Shown: positions 25,345 to 35,465 of the stretch, in pieces
Numbering within the stretch: position 1 is the stretch's first letter
How the letters are laid out: every line of letters starts with the position of its first letter
Assembly (NCBI RefSeq): GCF_016741855.1
Contig: NZ_JAERRH010000002.1
Location: 682,001 to 746,000 of the forward strand
DNA: 64,000 nt
From: Streptomyces musisoli
GTDB lineage: Bacteria > Actinomycetota > Actinomycetes > Streptomycetales > Streptomycetaceae
Direction: 5' to 3'
Program-made: the position numbers and the translations under genes
Notes under the pieces: model-generated
The model's database searches: none
What the model saw: the letters and a program-made list of their open reading frames with translations, nothing else
What the model was told of the DNA's origin: nothing

Positions 25345-26725
25345 GCGGCGGGTCGATCCTCGTCCCGTCCGGCAGCCGGCCCGTGACCAGCACGGGCCGG
25401 CCGCTCGGAGCCGGCGTCGCCAGGAACCGGCCGCCGCCGGTGCCCCGTACCGGCGGGGCCACCTCCAGACGGGTCACGGCCCGGCTCCCGGCCGCGAGCA
25501 GATAGGCGGTGCCCGACGGGGCCCGCCATTCGGTGTACGCCAGCACGTTCCGGCCGTTGCCGCCGCACTGGGCCGTGTCACGGTCGCGGGCCAGCACCCG
25601 CGCGCCCGTGCCGCCCGGGGCCAGGAAGAGGTACTCCGCACTGCCCGTGCCGCGCCAGGTGTCGGCGCGGATGCACACCCAGGTGGCGGTCCCGGCCCGC
25701 TCAGGCAGCGTCTGGGCGGCGAACACCCAGCGGCCGACGCTGCGTACACCCTGCCCGCGCAGCCCGGCCAGGCGGCAGGCGGAGGCCGCCCAGCCGCCCA
25801 TACCCGGTTCACCCGCCGCCTCCCGAGGCGGCCGCGGCAGGGCCCCGGGCTGCGCGTCGGGCAGGTACGTCAGACGGGCCGGCACCAGCCCGCCGAGATC
25901 GGCGAGCAGGAAGGCGTGGTCTTCGCTGTTCCGGGGTGAGGCGTGCAGCTGTACGGCCGGCACGCGGCGGCACGGCCCGCCGGCCGGTGCCACGGCGACC
26001 GGCTCGGTGACGCCGTCGTCGTCGCGTGCGACGGCACGCGGCGCCGCGGCCGGTGCCCGCAGGTCGCGGACGGCCGCGGTGGTGATCCACGGGGCCAGCA
26101 GCAGCCGTACGGACCGGGGGGAGCGGGCCACGACGACGGCGGCGGCCGTCGCAACGTCCGCGCCTTCGGTGAGGGCCGCGGCCAGCTCCGGTCGGCCGCC
26201 GTGCAGAGGTTCGCTGTACCGCACCGTGTGGACCCCGTCCTGAAGCAGGACCACCGCGCGGCCGTCGACGTCGTCCGCGAACAGCAGCCGGGCGGAGGTC
26301 CCACGGCCCCCGGCCGGCACCCCCGGTTCCACCGACCGGCGGCCCCGCCACGCCGGGCCGGTCCAGGCGCGCAGGGCGCGGGCGAGGAGAGCCGCGTCGC
26401 CGGTGCGCCGGCCGCGCGGCGGCCAGGCGGCGAAATCGAGGCGCGCGGCGTGCTGCCACGCGTCGGCGGGGGTCCGGCGCAGGTGCCCCGCGCCGGCTCC
26501 GGCCGCCGGGCGGGGGGCACCGCTCCGGCGGCCGGCGTCGGACGGAAGGGCCAGGACGGCCACTCCCGCGATGGCCGCCAGGGCCAGGACCAGGACCGTC
26601 ACGGCCCGCAGCCGGTGCCGCCGGCGCGGCGGATCCGCGGGGCGGACGTGCGGATCAGCGGGGCGGACGTGCGGGAGCCGGGGCGTGCGGGTGGCGAGCG
26701 GTGACCGACGCTTCTGGAGGATCAT
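25325..26725 (-). CDS. Membrane-anchored protein of unknown function
   Basis: 466 residues. A basic, proline-rich cytoplasmic N-terminus (with the repeat PHVRPADP) precedes one membrane helix (about 40-60, [20 protein letters not shown]). The remainder is extracytoplasmic, Ala/Arg/Gly-rich with beta-type segments and four or five cysteines ([31 protein letters not shown]) that could pair. I recognise no family. The start at ATG 26725 has only a weak AAGAG site. The convergent 20-base overlap with rpmJ is unusual and could make antisense RNA. Confidence 0.7.
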   Translation of the reverse strand: MILQKRRSPLATRTPRLPHVRPADPHVRPADPPRRRHRLRAVTVLVLALAAIAGVAVLALPSDAGRRSGAPRPAAGAGAGHLRRTPADAWQHAARLDFAAWPPRGRRTGDAALLARALRAWTGPAWRGRRSVEPGVPAGGRGTSARLLFADDVDGRAVVLLQDGVHTVRYSEPLHGGRPELAAALTEGADVATAAAVVVARSPRSVRLLLAPWITTAAVRDLRAPAAAPRAVARDDDGVTEPVAVAPAGGPCRRVPAVQLHASPRNSEDHAFLLADLGGLVPARLTYLPDAQPGALPRPPREAAGEPGMGGWAASACRLAGLRGQGVRSVGRWVFAAQTLPERAGTATWVCIRADTWRGTGSAEYLFLAPGGTGARVLARDRDTAQCGGNGRNVLAYTEWRAPSGTAYLLAAGSRAVTRLEVAPPVRGTGGGRFLATPAPSGRPVLVTGRLPDGTRIDPPLSPGGP

Positions 26726-26880
26726 GCGACTCTTACGGGTGACGGGACGGGAAAGGTGATCGTTCCGTAGGTCAAACGAGTGATCCCGGGGCCCGTCACC
26801 GTCGGCGCGTCATCCTGCCCATGGGCCTGGCCCGCCCTGTCGGTGGCGTGTGTCCTCTTCTTCGACCGGAGCCGGGGGGC

Positions 26881-26942
26881 GTTCAGGAGCCGGCGCTGGA
26901 TCCGAGGGGGCGGTTCAGGAGCCGGCGCTGGATCCGGGGGGC
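26881..26942. repeat. Two 31-32-bp tandem repeats
   Basis: GTTCAGGAGCCGGCGCTGGA followed by TCCGRGGGGGCG occurs twice in tandem (from 26881 and from 26913), with a third partial copy (CTTCAGGCGCCGGAG) running into the stop region of the B3/B4 gene. This is between two same-strand genes. Confidence 0.8.
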
Positions 26943-26945
26943 GCT

Positions 26946-27638
26946 TCAGGCGCCGGAGCCGAGGTAGTGCGTCGTGGTCTGCCCGGCGTGCGGGGCCAGC
27001 AGTTCCTGAAGTTCCGCGGCGGCGGCCTCGAGGAGCTGCCCGTCGCGGACGGCCTGGACGGTTTCGAGGACGAAGGCGACGCGGGTGGAGTCGACGGTGA
27101 CTCGGGTGCGGTGGGCGTCGCGATGGTTCCAGTGCCGGGTGAGCACGTCGGTGGTGTCGGTGTAGACGACCTCACCGGGCTTGGGGTTCTCGGTGGTGTC
27201 GGGTTCGCCGAGCGGGGTGAAGGTCTCGCCGCCGTCGGCGTAGCGGGTCTCGACGTCACCGGTGACGCGGTCGAGGTCGAAGGCGCCGGCGGGCAGGCCG
27301 TGGCGGACGGAGACGGCGTTGTAGGAGTCGACCGCCGGGTTGATGCGCGGCAGCGTGCCCTTCTTGACGAGGCGGCGTCCGAGGGCGTCGACGCTGGGCC
27401 GGACGCGGCGGGGGTTGGTGCCGAAGGACCGGTAGGCGGAATGCCATGCCTCGATGCGCGGGTCGGTCTCGTCGGCGGGTTGCCAGTCCCCGTCGGCGAG
27501 CCGCCGCTCCAGCTCCGCCAAGGCGGTGGCGGTGGCGGGCCAGGGTTCGTGGCCGCGCAGGCCGGTGGCGGTGACGACGGCGATCAGGGTGTCGGGGAAG
27601 GCCTTGGCGACGGCTGGGTCGATGCGGAAGGTGGTCAT
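26946..27638 (-). CDS. B3/B4 (PheT-like tRNA-binding) domain protein
   Basis: 230 residues resembling the B3/B4 domain of the phenylalanyl-tRNA synthetase beta chain as a stand-alone protein: a core with RSFGTNPRRVRPSVDALGRR, INPAVDSYNAVSVRHGLP and HWNHRDAHRTRV. Stand-alone members are thought to edit or bind misacylated tRNA, but most are untested. Start ATG 27638. It precedes nothing obvious; the EamA transporter gene ends 48 bases upstream of its start on the same strand, so the two may form an operon. Confidence 0.85.
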   Translation of the reverse strand: MTTFRIDPAVAKAFPDTLIAVVTATGLRGHEPWPATATALAELERRLADGDWQPADETDPRIEAWHSAYRSFGTNPRRVRPSVDALGRRLVKKGTLPRINPAVDSYNAVSVRHGLPAGAFDLDRVTGDVETRYADGGETFTPLGEPDTTENPKPGEVVYTDTTDVLTRHWNHRDAHRTRVTVDSTRVAFVLETVQAVRDGQLLEAAAAELQELLAPHAGQTTTHYLGSGA

Positions 27639-27686
27639 CCGGGGCGTCCGTTCCGAGTGGAGGAGGGCGAGGGGCGGGGCTGGGGT

Positions 27687-28523
27687 TCAGGTCAGGGCGA
27701 GGAGGCTGACGGCGACGGCGGCGGTGCCCAGGCCGATCAGCTGGCCCCGGTGGATGCGCTCGGCCAGGACACTGCGGGCGAGCAGGACGGTGCCGGCCGG
27801 GTACAGGGCGGTGATCACGGCGACGACGGCCAGGTCACCGCCGCGGACCGCGAGCAGGAACAGCAGGTTGGCCACCGAGTCCAGCACGCCGGCCGTCGCC
27901 GACATCGCGTACGCGGGCTTCTCGGATCCGAGCCTGCGATACATCAGCGCGGCCGCGGCCAGGGTGACCGCCGAGGAGACCGCGCGGCCGGTGATCAGCG
28001 GACCGACGCCGCTGTCGGACGGCGTCTGGTGCAGGAAGACGAGTTGCAGGGCGATGGCGGCGCCGGCGCCGAAGGCCAGCAGCAGGGCGGTGCGCGAGGG
28101 GCGGGCCGACTGCGCTCCGGTTCCGGCGCTGACCAGCACCACCGCCGCCAGCGCCAGCGGCAGGCCGATCAGCCCGGCCGGGCCCAGGTGCTCGCCCTGG
28201 AGCAGCCCGACGCCCACCGGCAGCATCGCCGAGACCAGCGCGGTGACCGGCGAGAGGACGTTCATCGGACCGATCGCGAGGGTCCGGTAGAGGAGGGCGA
28301 ACGCGGCTGCCGACGCGACTCCGGAGGCCGCGCCCCAGGCGAGGGTCGCCGGGGCGAAGGAGGCGCCGAGGAAGGGCCACAGCAGCAGTTCGACGGTGAG
28401 CGAGGCCGGGGCGGCGATCAGCACGGTGCGCAGGACGTGCGCCTTGCGGGCGCCGAGTCCGCCGAGGAAGTCGGCGCATCCGTAGGCCAGGGAGCTGCCC
28501 AGGGCCAGCAGCAGAGCGATCAC
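27687..28523 (-). CDS. EamA/DMT-family transporter
   Basis: 278 residues with about ten hydrophobic segments arranged as two EamA repeats (SLAYGCADFLGGLGARK early, RAVSSAVTLAAAALMYRRL and DLAVVAVITALYPAGTVLLA later). Family members export or import amino acids and other small metabolites. The start is set at GTG 28523, with AAGGGA upstream; an ATG further out at 28562 would add residues without a better site. Divergent from the XRE-cupin regulator, its likely controller. Confidence 0.88.
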   Translation of the reverse strand: MIALLLALGSSLAYGCADFLGGLGARKAHVLRTVLIAAPASLTVELLLWPFLGASFAPATLAWGAASGVASAAAFALLYRTLAIGPMNVLSPVTALVSAMLPVGVGLLQGEHLGPAGLIGLPLALAAVVLVSAGTGAQSARPSRTALLLAFGAGAAIALQLVFLHQTPSDSGVGPLITGRAVSSAVTLAAAALMYRRLGSEKPAYAMSATAGVLDSVANLLFLLAVRGGDLAVVAVITALYPAGTVLLARSVLAERIHRGQLIGLGTAAVAVSLLALT

Positions 28524-28541
28524 GGGTACATCCCTTACTAT

Positions 28542-28616
28542 CAGTGGAACGACCACACCGTACAACGCATCGACCGGAAGTCGTCAACCGAACGACCGCA
28601 CGGTGCAGTGGAATGA
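28542..28616. promoter_or_regulatory. Direct repeats in the EamA/XRE divergent region
   Basis: CAGTGGAAYGA occurs at 28542-28552 and again at 28606-28616, 64 bases apart, one copy near each divergent start. CCACACCGT and ACGGTGCAGTGG between them give partial inverted symmetry. These are candidate sites for the XRE-cupin regulator. Confidence 0.5.
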
Positions 28617-28638
28617 TCTACCGGGCTGGAGGGCAGAA

Positions 28639-29226
28639 GTGATGGCCGAGACCGAGGCGGCGCTGCGCACGCTCGCGCACAACGTCCGCGCGGCCCGTAC
28701 CCGCGCCGGCCTGTCCCTGGACGAACTCGGACGCCGCGCCAAGGTCAGCAAGGGCGCCCTGGTCGGGCTGGAGAAGGCGCAGGGCAACCCCAACTTCGCG
28801 ACCCTGGTCCGCCTCGCCGACACCCTGGGTGTCTCGGTGTCCGCGCTGCTGGAGGGACCGGCCGAAGGCCGTGTCCGGGTGGTGTCCGCCGATGCCGTGA
28901 TGCCCTTGTGGGCCGGGGAGCACGGCAGCGAGGCGCGGCTCATGCTGACCACCGCGGGACCGGCCCCGGTCGAGGTCTGGCGCTGGAGGCTGGAGCCGGG
29001 CGAGGAGTACCCGAGCCACCCGCATCAGGCCGGCGTCGTGGAGACCGTCAGCGTCACCGCCGGGCGGATGGTGCTCGTCGTCGACGGCGCCGAGCACACC
29101 CTCGAAGCCGGACAGACGGCCACCTTCGACGCCGACGCCGCCCACACGTACCGCGGCTCGGGCACCGAGACCTGTCACCTGATCATGACCGTGCACATCC
29201 CGCCCGGCCCCGGCTCCACGCCCTGA
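28639..29226 (+). CDS. XRE-family regulator with C-terminal cupin domain
   Basis: 195 residues: an HTH_3 domain (residues 8-65; SLDELGRRAKVSKGALVGLE and NPNFATLVRLADTLGVSVSA) joined to a cupin sensor domain (about 75-190; PHQAGVVETVSVTAGRMVLV and HTLEAGQTATFDADAAHTYR). Proteins of this layout often control amino-acid or polyamine genes and adjacent transporters. GTG 28639 has GGAGG at the right distance; ATG 28642 is the alternative. Divergent from EamA. Confidence 0.9.
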   Translation: MMAETEAALRTLAHNVRAARTRAGLSLDELGRRAKVSKGALVGLEKAQGNPNFATLVRLADTLGVSVSALLEGPAEGRVRVVSADAVMPLWAGEHGSEARLMLTTAGPAPVEVWRWRLEPGEEYPSHPHQAGVVETVSVTAGRMVLVVDGAEHTLEAGQTATFDADAAHTYRGSGTETCHLIMTVHIPPGPGSTP

Positions 29227-29461
29227 CCGGCGGTGCGTGTGGGGGTGCGTGTGCCGCGTTCTGCGTTGCGCGCGGCGCGATGCCCGACGGACTCGGGAAG
29301 CATCCAGGTCCTGGCTCACCCGGGCGGCTGGGCCGTGCGCTCCGGGTGGGCAGTGCCGCGTAGGGACGTCGTCGGCGGGCGGGACGCCGGGCTCGGCGCG
29401 CGGGGGGCCGTACCGACCGGTCGGGCGGGGCCGGGGTGGCGGGACCGGGGTGGCGGCCTGG

Positions 29462-31045
29462 TCAGCCGGGGAACCGGCCCGTGGAGCGAAGCTGCCAACG
29501 CCGTTCGGCGTAGGCGAGGTCGTCCCGCCACAGGCGCCCCGCGGCACGCCGTGCGAGTGGCCGCAGCAGAGGTGCGGCCCGGCGGGCGAAGACGAAGCCC
29601 GGCCGGTCGGAGGCGGCGATCACCGCTTCGATCACCGCGGTCCGCGGCCGGCCCAGCTCGTCCGGCCCGAGCGGCGTGGCGTGCGTCTCCACCACGGAAC
29701 CCTCTCCCTCCCCCTCCACGATGCGCATCACGACCGTGCGCGGTTCGGGGGCGGTGAACACGGCGCGGACCGGCACGACAAGACGCCCCGCCACCTTGAA
29801 GGAGACGTCGACGGTGAAGGCGTCGTCCGTGCCGTACGCCGAGCCGCCGGGACAGCCCTCCGAGCCGCCGGGACCGTCCGCCGGGCTGTTCGTGCCGTCT
29901 GTCGAGCTGCCGGGGCCATCCGCCGGGGCGTTCGTGCCGTTTGCCGAGTTGCCGGGGCCGTCCGCCGGGCTGTTCGTGCCGTTTGCCGAGTTGCCGGGGC
30001 CGTCCGCCGGGCTGTTCGTGCCGTGCGCCGAGAGGCCGGACCCGTCGCCTTCCGAGCCGCCGGGCGGCCCGACCCCTGAAGCGCAGGGCGATCCGCCCCC
30101 CGAAGCGCAGGGCGATTCGCCGCCCGAGCGGCCGGGTGGTCCGACCTCCAGACCTTCGGGTGATCCGGCCACCCTGAGGTCCAAGAACGCGTACGGGTGG
30201 AACCACGCACCATGCCACGGGTCCAGGCGGTTGGCCACGATGTCCTCCACTTCGCACACCCCCGTGCCGACGTAGACGGCCGTGAGCGCCCGCGACCGCT
30301 CGGGCCGCCGCGGGACGACCGGCGTGTCCAGCGGCGCCTCACCGCCCACCTCGTCCAGCCGTACCCACAGCAGGACGCCGTCGTCGTGCACCGGCAGGGG
30401 AGCCCAGCCCGCGTACGGGGTGCCGTGCAGGGCGAGTCCGTGCCAGTGGCACACCAGGGCGCCGCAGCGTACGGGACTGTCCCGCAGCGGTGCGCCGAGG
30501 TGGGGGCAGACGCCTGGGCCGCCCACGGGACGCCCGTCGGCGCCGCGCCACACGACCACCTCCCGCCCCTGCACGGTCCGGGCCAGCGGGCGGTCGTCGC
30601 GCAGGTCGTCCGACGCACCGACGACGTACCAGTTGCCGGACGGGCGGGCCAGGGCCCGCTTCAACGCCCCGGCGATCACTGCCGGCCTGGCGTCGCGCCA
30701 GGTCGGTCGCTGACGCTCCCACGCGACCGGGCGCGGGCACAACGAGAGCGGAAGCCGGTGACGCCGCCGCTCGGGTGGGGCGGTGGTGGGTGGGGTGTGC
30801 CGCTCGGGTGGGGCGTGCCGCTTGGCTGGGTCGGTGTGTGGCGGGGCGTGCCGCTCCGGTGGAACGGTGCTTGGTCGGGTGTGCGCCTCGGCTGGGGCGG
30901 TGTTCGGTGGGGTATGCCGCTTGGCTGGGGCGGTGTTTGGTGGGGTGTGCGCCTCGGGTGGGGCGGTGTTGGGAGGGGCGGCGTTCGGTCGGTCGGGCGG
31001 GCCGGTGTTCGGTCGGTCGGGGCGGTCGGGCGGGGCGGCGTTCAC
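29462..31045 (-). CDS. Rieske [2Fe-2S] oxygenase-like protein of the carotenoid cluster, with repeat insertions
   Basis: 527 residues. The Rieske motif CPH-x17-CHWH is intact ([11 protein letters not shown]...[12 protein letters not shown]). A DUF5914-type C-terminal half follows ([16 protein letters not shown], later [17 protein letters not shown]). Two low-complexity parts interrupt it: an N-terminal Pro-rich region of about 11-residue repeats ([11 protein letters not shown] type) and four 14-residue Gly/Asn/Ser repeats ([14 protein letters not shown]) inside the C-terminal domain. GTG 31045 overlaps the crtB stop (GTGA). Its place after crtB is that of crtV in other Streptomyces carotenoid clusters, but a Rieske protein more likely oxidises a carotenoid ring or end group; this is inference. 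Confidence 0.8.
   Translation of the reverse strand: MNAAPPDRPDRPNTGPPDRPNAAPPNTAPPEAHTPPNTAPAKRHTPPNTAPAEAHTRPSTVPPERHAPPHTDPAKRHAPPERHTPPTTAPPERRRHRLPLSLCPRPVAWERQRPTWRDARPAVIAGALKRALARPSGNWYVVGASDDLRDDRPLARTVQGREVVVWRGADGRPVGGPGVCPHLGAPLRDSPVRCGALVCHWHGLALHGTPYAGWAPLPVHDDGVLLWVRLDEVGGEAPLDTPVVPRRPERSRALTAVYVGTGVCEVEDIVANRLDPWHGAWFHPYAFLDLRVAGSPEGLEVGPPGRSGGESPCASGGGSPCASGVGPPGGSEGDGSGLSAHGTNSPADGPGNSANGTNSPADGPGNSANGTNAPADGPGSSTDGTNSPADGPGGSEGCPGGSAYGTDDAFTVDVSFKVAGRLVVPVRAVFTAPEPRTVVMRIVEGEGEGSVVETHATPLGPDELGRPRTAVIEAVIAASDRPGFVFARRAAPLLRPLARRAAGRLWRDDLAYAERRWQLRSTGRFPG
29874..30041. repeat. Four 42-bp tandem repeats inside the Rieske gene
   Basis: Four 42-base units (each holding CCGTCCGCCGGGCTGTTCGT or a close variant) encode the 14-residue repeats. 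The middle two copies are almost identical, a sign of recent expansion. Confidence 0.8.
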
Positions 31046-32064
31046 ACGACCTCCCGCTCGGCCGGTGCGTACGACCTGCCGTGGGCCGGGCCGGACGGCC
31101 GGGGCGGTGCCGCGGAGCGGCGGGAGCGACGCCCGGCGCGGAGCCGCACGGCCACCGCTCGCACCAGCCCGTCGGCGGCGACCGTCGCGCGGCGCCGGCG
31201 CGGGACCACCGCGCGGCGGTGCAGCACCGCGTAGCCGTCCTGGGCGACCGCGTCCAGGATGCCGCCGTACAGGACGCAGGCGGTGCGGATGCAGGGCCGC
31301 GACACCGGGTCCAGCATGCCGATGCCGGGCACGGCCGCCCGGTAGACACCGCGCGTCAGCGCCTCGAACTCGCGCAGCGCGGCGGTGATGCGGGGCTCGT
31401 CGCGGCCGGTGTCCCGGCTCCACCGCAGCAGTTCCCGGTCGACTCCGTGGCCCGCCAGCAGATCGGCGGGCAGATAGACGCGCCCGCGGTCCAGGTCTTC
31501 GCCCACGTCCCGCAGGAAGTTGCTGAGCTGGAAGGCCACGCCCAGCGCGGCCGCGTACGGTGCCGCCTCCTCGCGAGGTACGACCGTGCCCAGGACCGGG
31601 AGCATCTGGAGTCCGATCACCGCGGCCGAGCCGTGCATGTAACCGCGCAGGTCGGCGTAGGTGTCGTAGCCGGTCACGGTGAGGTCGGCCCGCATCGCGG
31701 ACATGAAGTCACGGAACAGTTCGTGTCGGATGCCGTAGCGCCGTGCGGTGTCGGCGAGCGCGTACACCACCGGCTCGCGGCCGTGCCCGCCCCGCAGACC
31801 CTCCTCCAGGCTCCGCCCCAGTTCGGTCAGGGCCGCCGCACGGCACCCGGGGTCCGCGGCGGGACCGAGGGAGTCGACGATGTCGTCGGCCCAGCGGGCG
31901 AAACCGTACAGGGCGTGCACGGCGGGCCGGTGCTCGACCGGGAGCAGCCGGGTGGCGAGGAAGTACGTCCTGCCGTGCCGGGCGTTGAGGCTCCGGCAGT
32001 GGCGGTACGCCGCGCGCAACGCCGGGTCGCCGATCCCCGCCGCGTCCAGTTCGCGGTCCGTCAT
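31042..32064 (-). CDS. crtB: Phytoene synthase
   Basis: 340 residues. Joins two GGPP to 15-cis-phytoene, the first committed carotenoid step. Both Mg-binding aspartate motifs are present ([10 protein letters not shown] and [16 protein letters not shown]), with the family start [20 protein letters not shown]. The C-terminal 40 residues are a basic extension. ATG 32064 overlaps the crtI stop (ATGA), and its own stop overlaps the Rieske start, so crtI-crtB-Rieske are translated in step. Confidence 0.96.
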   Translation of the reverse strand: MTDRELDAAGIGDPALRAAYRHCRSLNARHGRTYFLATRLLPVEHRPAVHALYGFARWADDIVDSLGPAADPGCRAAALTELGRSLEEGLRGGHGREPVVYALADTARRYGIRHELFRDFMSAMRADLTVTGYDTYADLRGYMHGSAAVIGLQMLPVLGTVVPREEAAPYAAALGVAFQLSNFLRDVGEDLDRGRVYLPADLLAGHGVDRELLRWSRDTGRDEPRITAALREFEALTRGVYRAAVPGIGMLDPVSRPCIRTACVLYGGILDAVAQDGYAVLHRRAVVPRRRRATVAADGLVRAVAVRLRAGRRSRRSAAPPRPSGPAHGRSYAPAEREVV

Positions 32065-33596
32065 GCGCTGGTCTCCTTCATGTGTGCCGGCGCCGGCCGG
32101 GCGGATGGGGGGTCCGGCAGGCCGGTGATCCGGGCCGCGGCGAGCTTGCCGGACAGCAGCACGGTCGGTACGCCCACGCCCGGTGTGGTGCCGCAGCCGG
32201 CGAGGACGGCGTTCTCGGTGCCCCGCACCAGGTTGCGCGGCCGGAACGGACCGGTCTGGGCGAAGGTGTGAGCGGCCGAGAACGGCGTCCCCGCGGCGTG
32301 GCCCTCGGCCTGCCAGGTGGCGGGCGTGACGAGGCACTCCTCCTCGACGGCCGCCCCGATGCCGTCAAGGCCGCGCCGTTCCAGCTCCCGCAGCAGGGAC
32401 TGCCGGTAGCCGGGGCCCAGCTCGCTCCACGCGGTGGCGTCCGGCCCGATGTCGGTGTTGGGGCAGGGCGCGAGGATGTAGTGCAGGTGGCGGCCGGGCG
32501 GAGCGAGTGAGGAGTCGGTGGTGGTGGGCCGGGTGATGAGCAGGGACGGATCGCTCATCAGCCGTCCGGTGCGCGTGAGTTCGGCGAACGTGGTGTGCCA
32601 GGCCGCCCCGAAGGAGAGGGTGTGGTGCGCGAGCTGCGGCCAGGTGCGGTCCGTGCCCGCGTGCAGCACGACGGCGGACGGTGAGTGCCGCAGGCGCAGC
32701 GGACGGCGGGGCCGGCGGCCGAGGAGCCGGTAGGCGGCGGGCAGGTCGGGGGTGAGGACGACGGCGTCGCAGGGGAGGCGGTCCTGGTCCGTGACGACGG
32801 CGGTGACGCGGTCGCCCGCGCGTTCCAGACGGGTCACCGTCTGCCCGTAGCGCAGGTCGGCGCCGGCGTCGGCGGCGGCGTCCGCCATCGCCCGGGGCAG
32901 GGCGTGCATGCCGCCGCGGGGGAAGAACACACCGGCGACGGTGTCCATGTAGGCGATGACGGCGTACGCGGCCAGGGCGCGCGCGGGCGGCACGCCGGCG
33001 TACAGGGCCTGGAAGGAGAAGACCCGGCGCAGCCGTTCGTCCCGGAGGAAGCGCCCGATCCGGGCGTCGAGCCGGCCGAAGCCGCCGAGCGCCGCCAGCC
33101 GGGCCAGGTCGGTGTTCAGCAGGTTCAGCGGGGAGTCGAAGTTGGCGTCGATGAAGCGGCGCATCTGCGCCCGGTGGAGCTTCGTCAGCCAGTCGCGCAG
33201 CCGCAGGTAGCCGGCCGCCTCACCGGGACCGGCGAAGCGCTCCACCTCCGCCGCCATCGCGTCGGCGTCGGTGTGCACGTCGAGCCTGCTGCCGTCCGCG
33301 AAGAAGGCCCGGTAGGCAGGGTGCAGGGGGATCAGCTCGACTCGCCGGTACAGGCTGTCGCCGACCGCCGCGAAGGCCTCCTCTGCGAGGTCGGGCATGG
33401 TCAGCACGGTGGGGCCGGTGTCGGCCGCGTAACCGCCCAGGTCGAGGCGTCCGGCCCGGCCGCCGGGCAGCGCGTTCCGCTCGACGACGGTGACGCGGCG
33501 GCCGGCGCCCAGCAGGTGCAGGGCGGCCGACAGCCCGGCGAGGCCGGCCCCGACGACCACGACGTGGTCGGTGCGTCCCGGCAGTCCGCGCCTCAC
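32061..33596 (-). CDS. crtI: Phytoene desaturase
   Basis: 511-residue FAD enzyme that desaturates phytoene to lycopene. The N-terminal dinucleotide motif [19 protein letters not shown] is followed by [13 protein letters not shown]; the C-terminal family block [20 protein letters not shown] is intact, and [20 protein letters not shown] lies in the middle. GTG 33596 overlaps the stop of the crtE remnant (GTGA). Length and motifs argue for a functional enzyme. Confidence 0.96.
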   Translation of the reverse strand: MRRGLPGRTDHVVVVGAGLAGLSAALHLLGAGRRVTVVERNALPGGRAGRLDLGGYAADTGPTVLTMPDLAEEAFAAVGDSLYRRVELIPLHPAYRAFFADGSRLDVHTDADAMAAEVERFAGPGEAAGYLRLRDWLTKLHRAQMRRFIDANFDSPLNLLNTDLARLAALGGFGRLDARIGRFLRDERLRRVFSFQALYAGVPPARALAAYAVIAYMDTVAGVFFPRGGMHALPRAMADAAADAGADLRYGQTVTRLERAGDRVTAVVTDQDRLPCDAVVLTPDLPAAYRLLGRRPRRPLRLRHSPSAVVLHAGTDRTWPQLAHHTLSFGAAWHTTFAELTRTGRLMSDPSLLITRPTTTDSSLAPPGRHLHYILAPCPNTDIGPDATAWSELGPGYRQSLLRELERRGLDGIGAAVEEECLVTPATWQAEGHAAGTPFSAAHTFAQTGPFRPRNLVRGTENAVLAGCGTTPGVGVPTVLLSGKLAAARITGLPDPPSARPAPAHMKETSA

Positions 33597-33952
33597 CGGC
33601 CGGTCTCCCGCGCGCAGGAGGAGACCGGGGAGCCGGACGGAGCCGCGTCCGGCCCCGGAGCCGGGTGACCGTCGCCGGATGCCGACCCGTCCGCCGCGGA
33701 GGCGAGCAGCCGGCGCAACCGCCCTCCGGCCCCCTCCCCCGGGAGGAGGCCATCGTCGAGATGGCGCAGCCCCTGCGCCACCAGCCGGCCGATCCGTTCC
33801 TCGGCCGAGGCCCGGGCGCCCGTCCTGTCCAGGACCTCCCTGACCTGGTCGCCGCCCGGGCCCATCCGGACGGACGATCCCGACGGCGGGACCGTGCGCG
33901 CAGTGGGCGGCGGCGCGGACGCATGGTGTTCCTTCACCCGTGTGGGGGGCAT
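33593..33952 (-). pseudogene. crtE: crtE remnant: C-terminal tail of geranylgeranyl diphosphate synthase
   Basis: A 119-codon frame from ATG 33952. Residues 30-88 (REVLDRTGARASAEERIGRL then AQGLRHLDDG) look like the C-terminal helices of a bacterial GGPP synthase, in the gene position that crtE holds upstream of crtI in Streptomyces clusters. Both Asp-rich catalytic motifs and all of the N-terminal two thirds are missing, and no trace is found in the 290 bases upstream in any minus frame. It cannot make GGPP. It still may be translated and could help crtI translation through the GTGA overlap. The region 33990-34130 holds imperfect GC repeats (two copies of ATGCGGCACGGGCCG) that may mark the deletion point. 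Confidence 0.75.
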
Positions 33953-34244
33953 CCCGGATCCTCTCCTCGTGGCCACCAAGCGGTTCCACCCGTCTTCGGC
34001 GCATACCTCCCGCACGGATGCGGCACGGGCCGAAGCGCGGGCCGTCTCCGGCGCGTGCGCCGGGCGCGAATGCGGCACGGGCCGGAGCGCGGCGAACCGT
34101 CTCTGCCCATGCCTCCCGCGTCCTCGGCCGGCCGTGACATACCTGTGAGGCATCCGGGTGACCCGCATCCGTCCGGGCCCACGGGCGGGAATACGCGCAG
34201 GGTGCGCAAGACGCACGTGGCCGCACAGCACGGAAGGAGCCGTC

Positions 34245-35432
34245 GTGTGCGAGACGGAGGTGGCCGTCGTGGGCGGAGGAGCCGCCGGACTGTCCCTGGC
34301 CCACCGCCTGGCCGGGCACGTTCCGGGGCTGCGGACGCCGTCCGTCGTCCTGGTGGACGCGCCACCGGGCCCCCTGCGGCCGCCGCGCCGCACCTGGTGC
34401 TTCTGGGAGCCGGGGCCCGGACGCTTCGACGCGGCGCTGACGGCCTGCTGGCAGCACCTGCGGGTACGGCCGCCCGAAGGCGATCCGATCGAAGGCGACC
34501 TCGCGCCACTGCGGTACAAGATGATCCGGTCCACCGACTTCGAGGACGTGGTCGGACACCACCTGGCGCACAGCCCCAACGTGCGGCGGGTGGAAGCCAC
34601 CGTCGAGACCGTGGAGGACGTCGAGGGCGGAGCCCGGGTCCGGCTGCGCGACACCGACGGGAAGGCGCACGTGCTGAGCGCCCGCTGGGTGTTCGACTCC
34701 CGGCCGCTCGGCAGCCTGCCCGCCGCCCGCACCACACTGCTACAGCACTTCCACGGCTGGTTCGTCCGCACCGCGCGACCGGCCTTCGACCCCACGACCG
34801 TGGACCTGATGGACTTCCGCACCCCACAGCCCGCCGACGGGCTGTCGTTCGGTTACGTCCTGCCCATCGGACCGCGCGAGGCGCTCGTCGAGTACACGGA
34901 GTTCTCCTCCGGGGTCCTCACCGACAACGGATACCGGGCGGCCGTACGGCACTATGCTCACGACGTGCTGCGCCTCGGCGAGCCCCGCGTGCTCGCCACC
35001 GAGACCGGGGTCATCCCGATGACGGACGCCCCGATGCCGCGGCAGGTCGGAGCCTCCGTGTTCCGTATCGGCGCCGCCGGCGGTGCCACCCGCCCCGCCA
35101 CCGGCTACACCTTCGCCGGCCTGCAACGCCAGACCCGTGCCGTGGCCGCCGCCCTGCGCCGGGGGGAGAAACCGGTGCCGCCCCCCGCCCACTCCGCCCG
35201 CTCCCGGGCCATGGACGCCGTGCTGCTGCGCGCTCTGGCCAGCGGCCGGATCGACGGTCCCGCCCTGTTCTGCGGGCTGTTCGGCCGGGTGCCGATGCCA
35301 CGGCTGCTGCGGTTCCTGGACGGGCGCACCCGTCTGCACGAGGACCTTGCCGTCGGCCTGCGCACCCCCATCGGCCCGATGCTCCGCTCGGCGCTCGAAC
35401 TGCCGGGCCTGCCCCGCCGCCCCTTCGACTGA
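34245..35432 (+). CDS. crtY: Lycopene beta-cyclase (CrtY type)
   Basis: 395-residue FAD-dependent cyclase making beta-rings on lycopene. The FAD motif is TEVAVVGGGAAGLSLAHRLA, followed by RRTWCFWEPGPG and, later, the family blocks VVGHHLA, HFHGWFVRTARP, VDLMDFRTPQ, FGYVLPIGPREALVEYTEFS and RIGAAGGATRPATGYTFAG. GTG 34245 has GGAAGGAG upstream. Starts the plus-strand arm crtY - methyltransferase - crtU, divergent from the crtE remnant. Confidence 0.95.
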   Translation: MCETEVAVVGGGAAGLSLAHRLAGHVPGLRTPSVVLVDAPPGPLRPPRRTWCFWEPGPGRFDAALTACWQHLRVRPPEGDPIEGDLAPLRYKMIRSTDFEDVVGHHLAHSPNVRRVEATVETVEDVEGGARVRLRDTDGKAHVLSARWVFDSRPLGSLPAARTTLLQHFHGWFVRTARPAFDPTTVDLMDFRTPQPADGLSFGYVLPIGPREALVEYTEFSSGVLTDNGYRAAVRHYAHDVLRLGEPRVLATETGVIPMTDAPMPRQVGASVFRIGAAGGATRPATGYTFAGLQRQTRAVAAALRRGEKPVPPPAHSARSRAMDAVLLRALASGRIDGPALFCGLFGRVPMPRLLRFLDGRTRLHEDLAVGLRTPIGPMLRSALELPGLPRRPFD

Positions 35433-35465
35433 CGCCGCCCGACCCTGCCGCACCTGGAGACCTGC

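Noticed and set aside
34017..34095. Transposon scar at the crtE deletion
   Set aside because: The two ATGCGGCACGGGCCG copies are direct, without terminal inverted repeats or transposase fragments; left as possible recombination repeats only.
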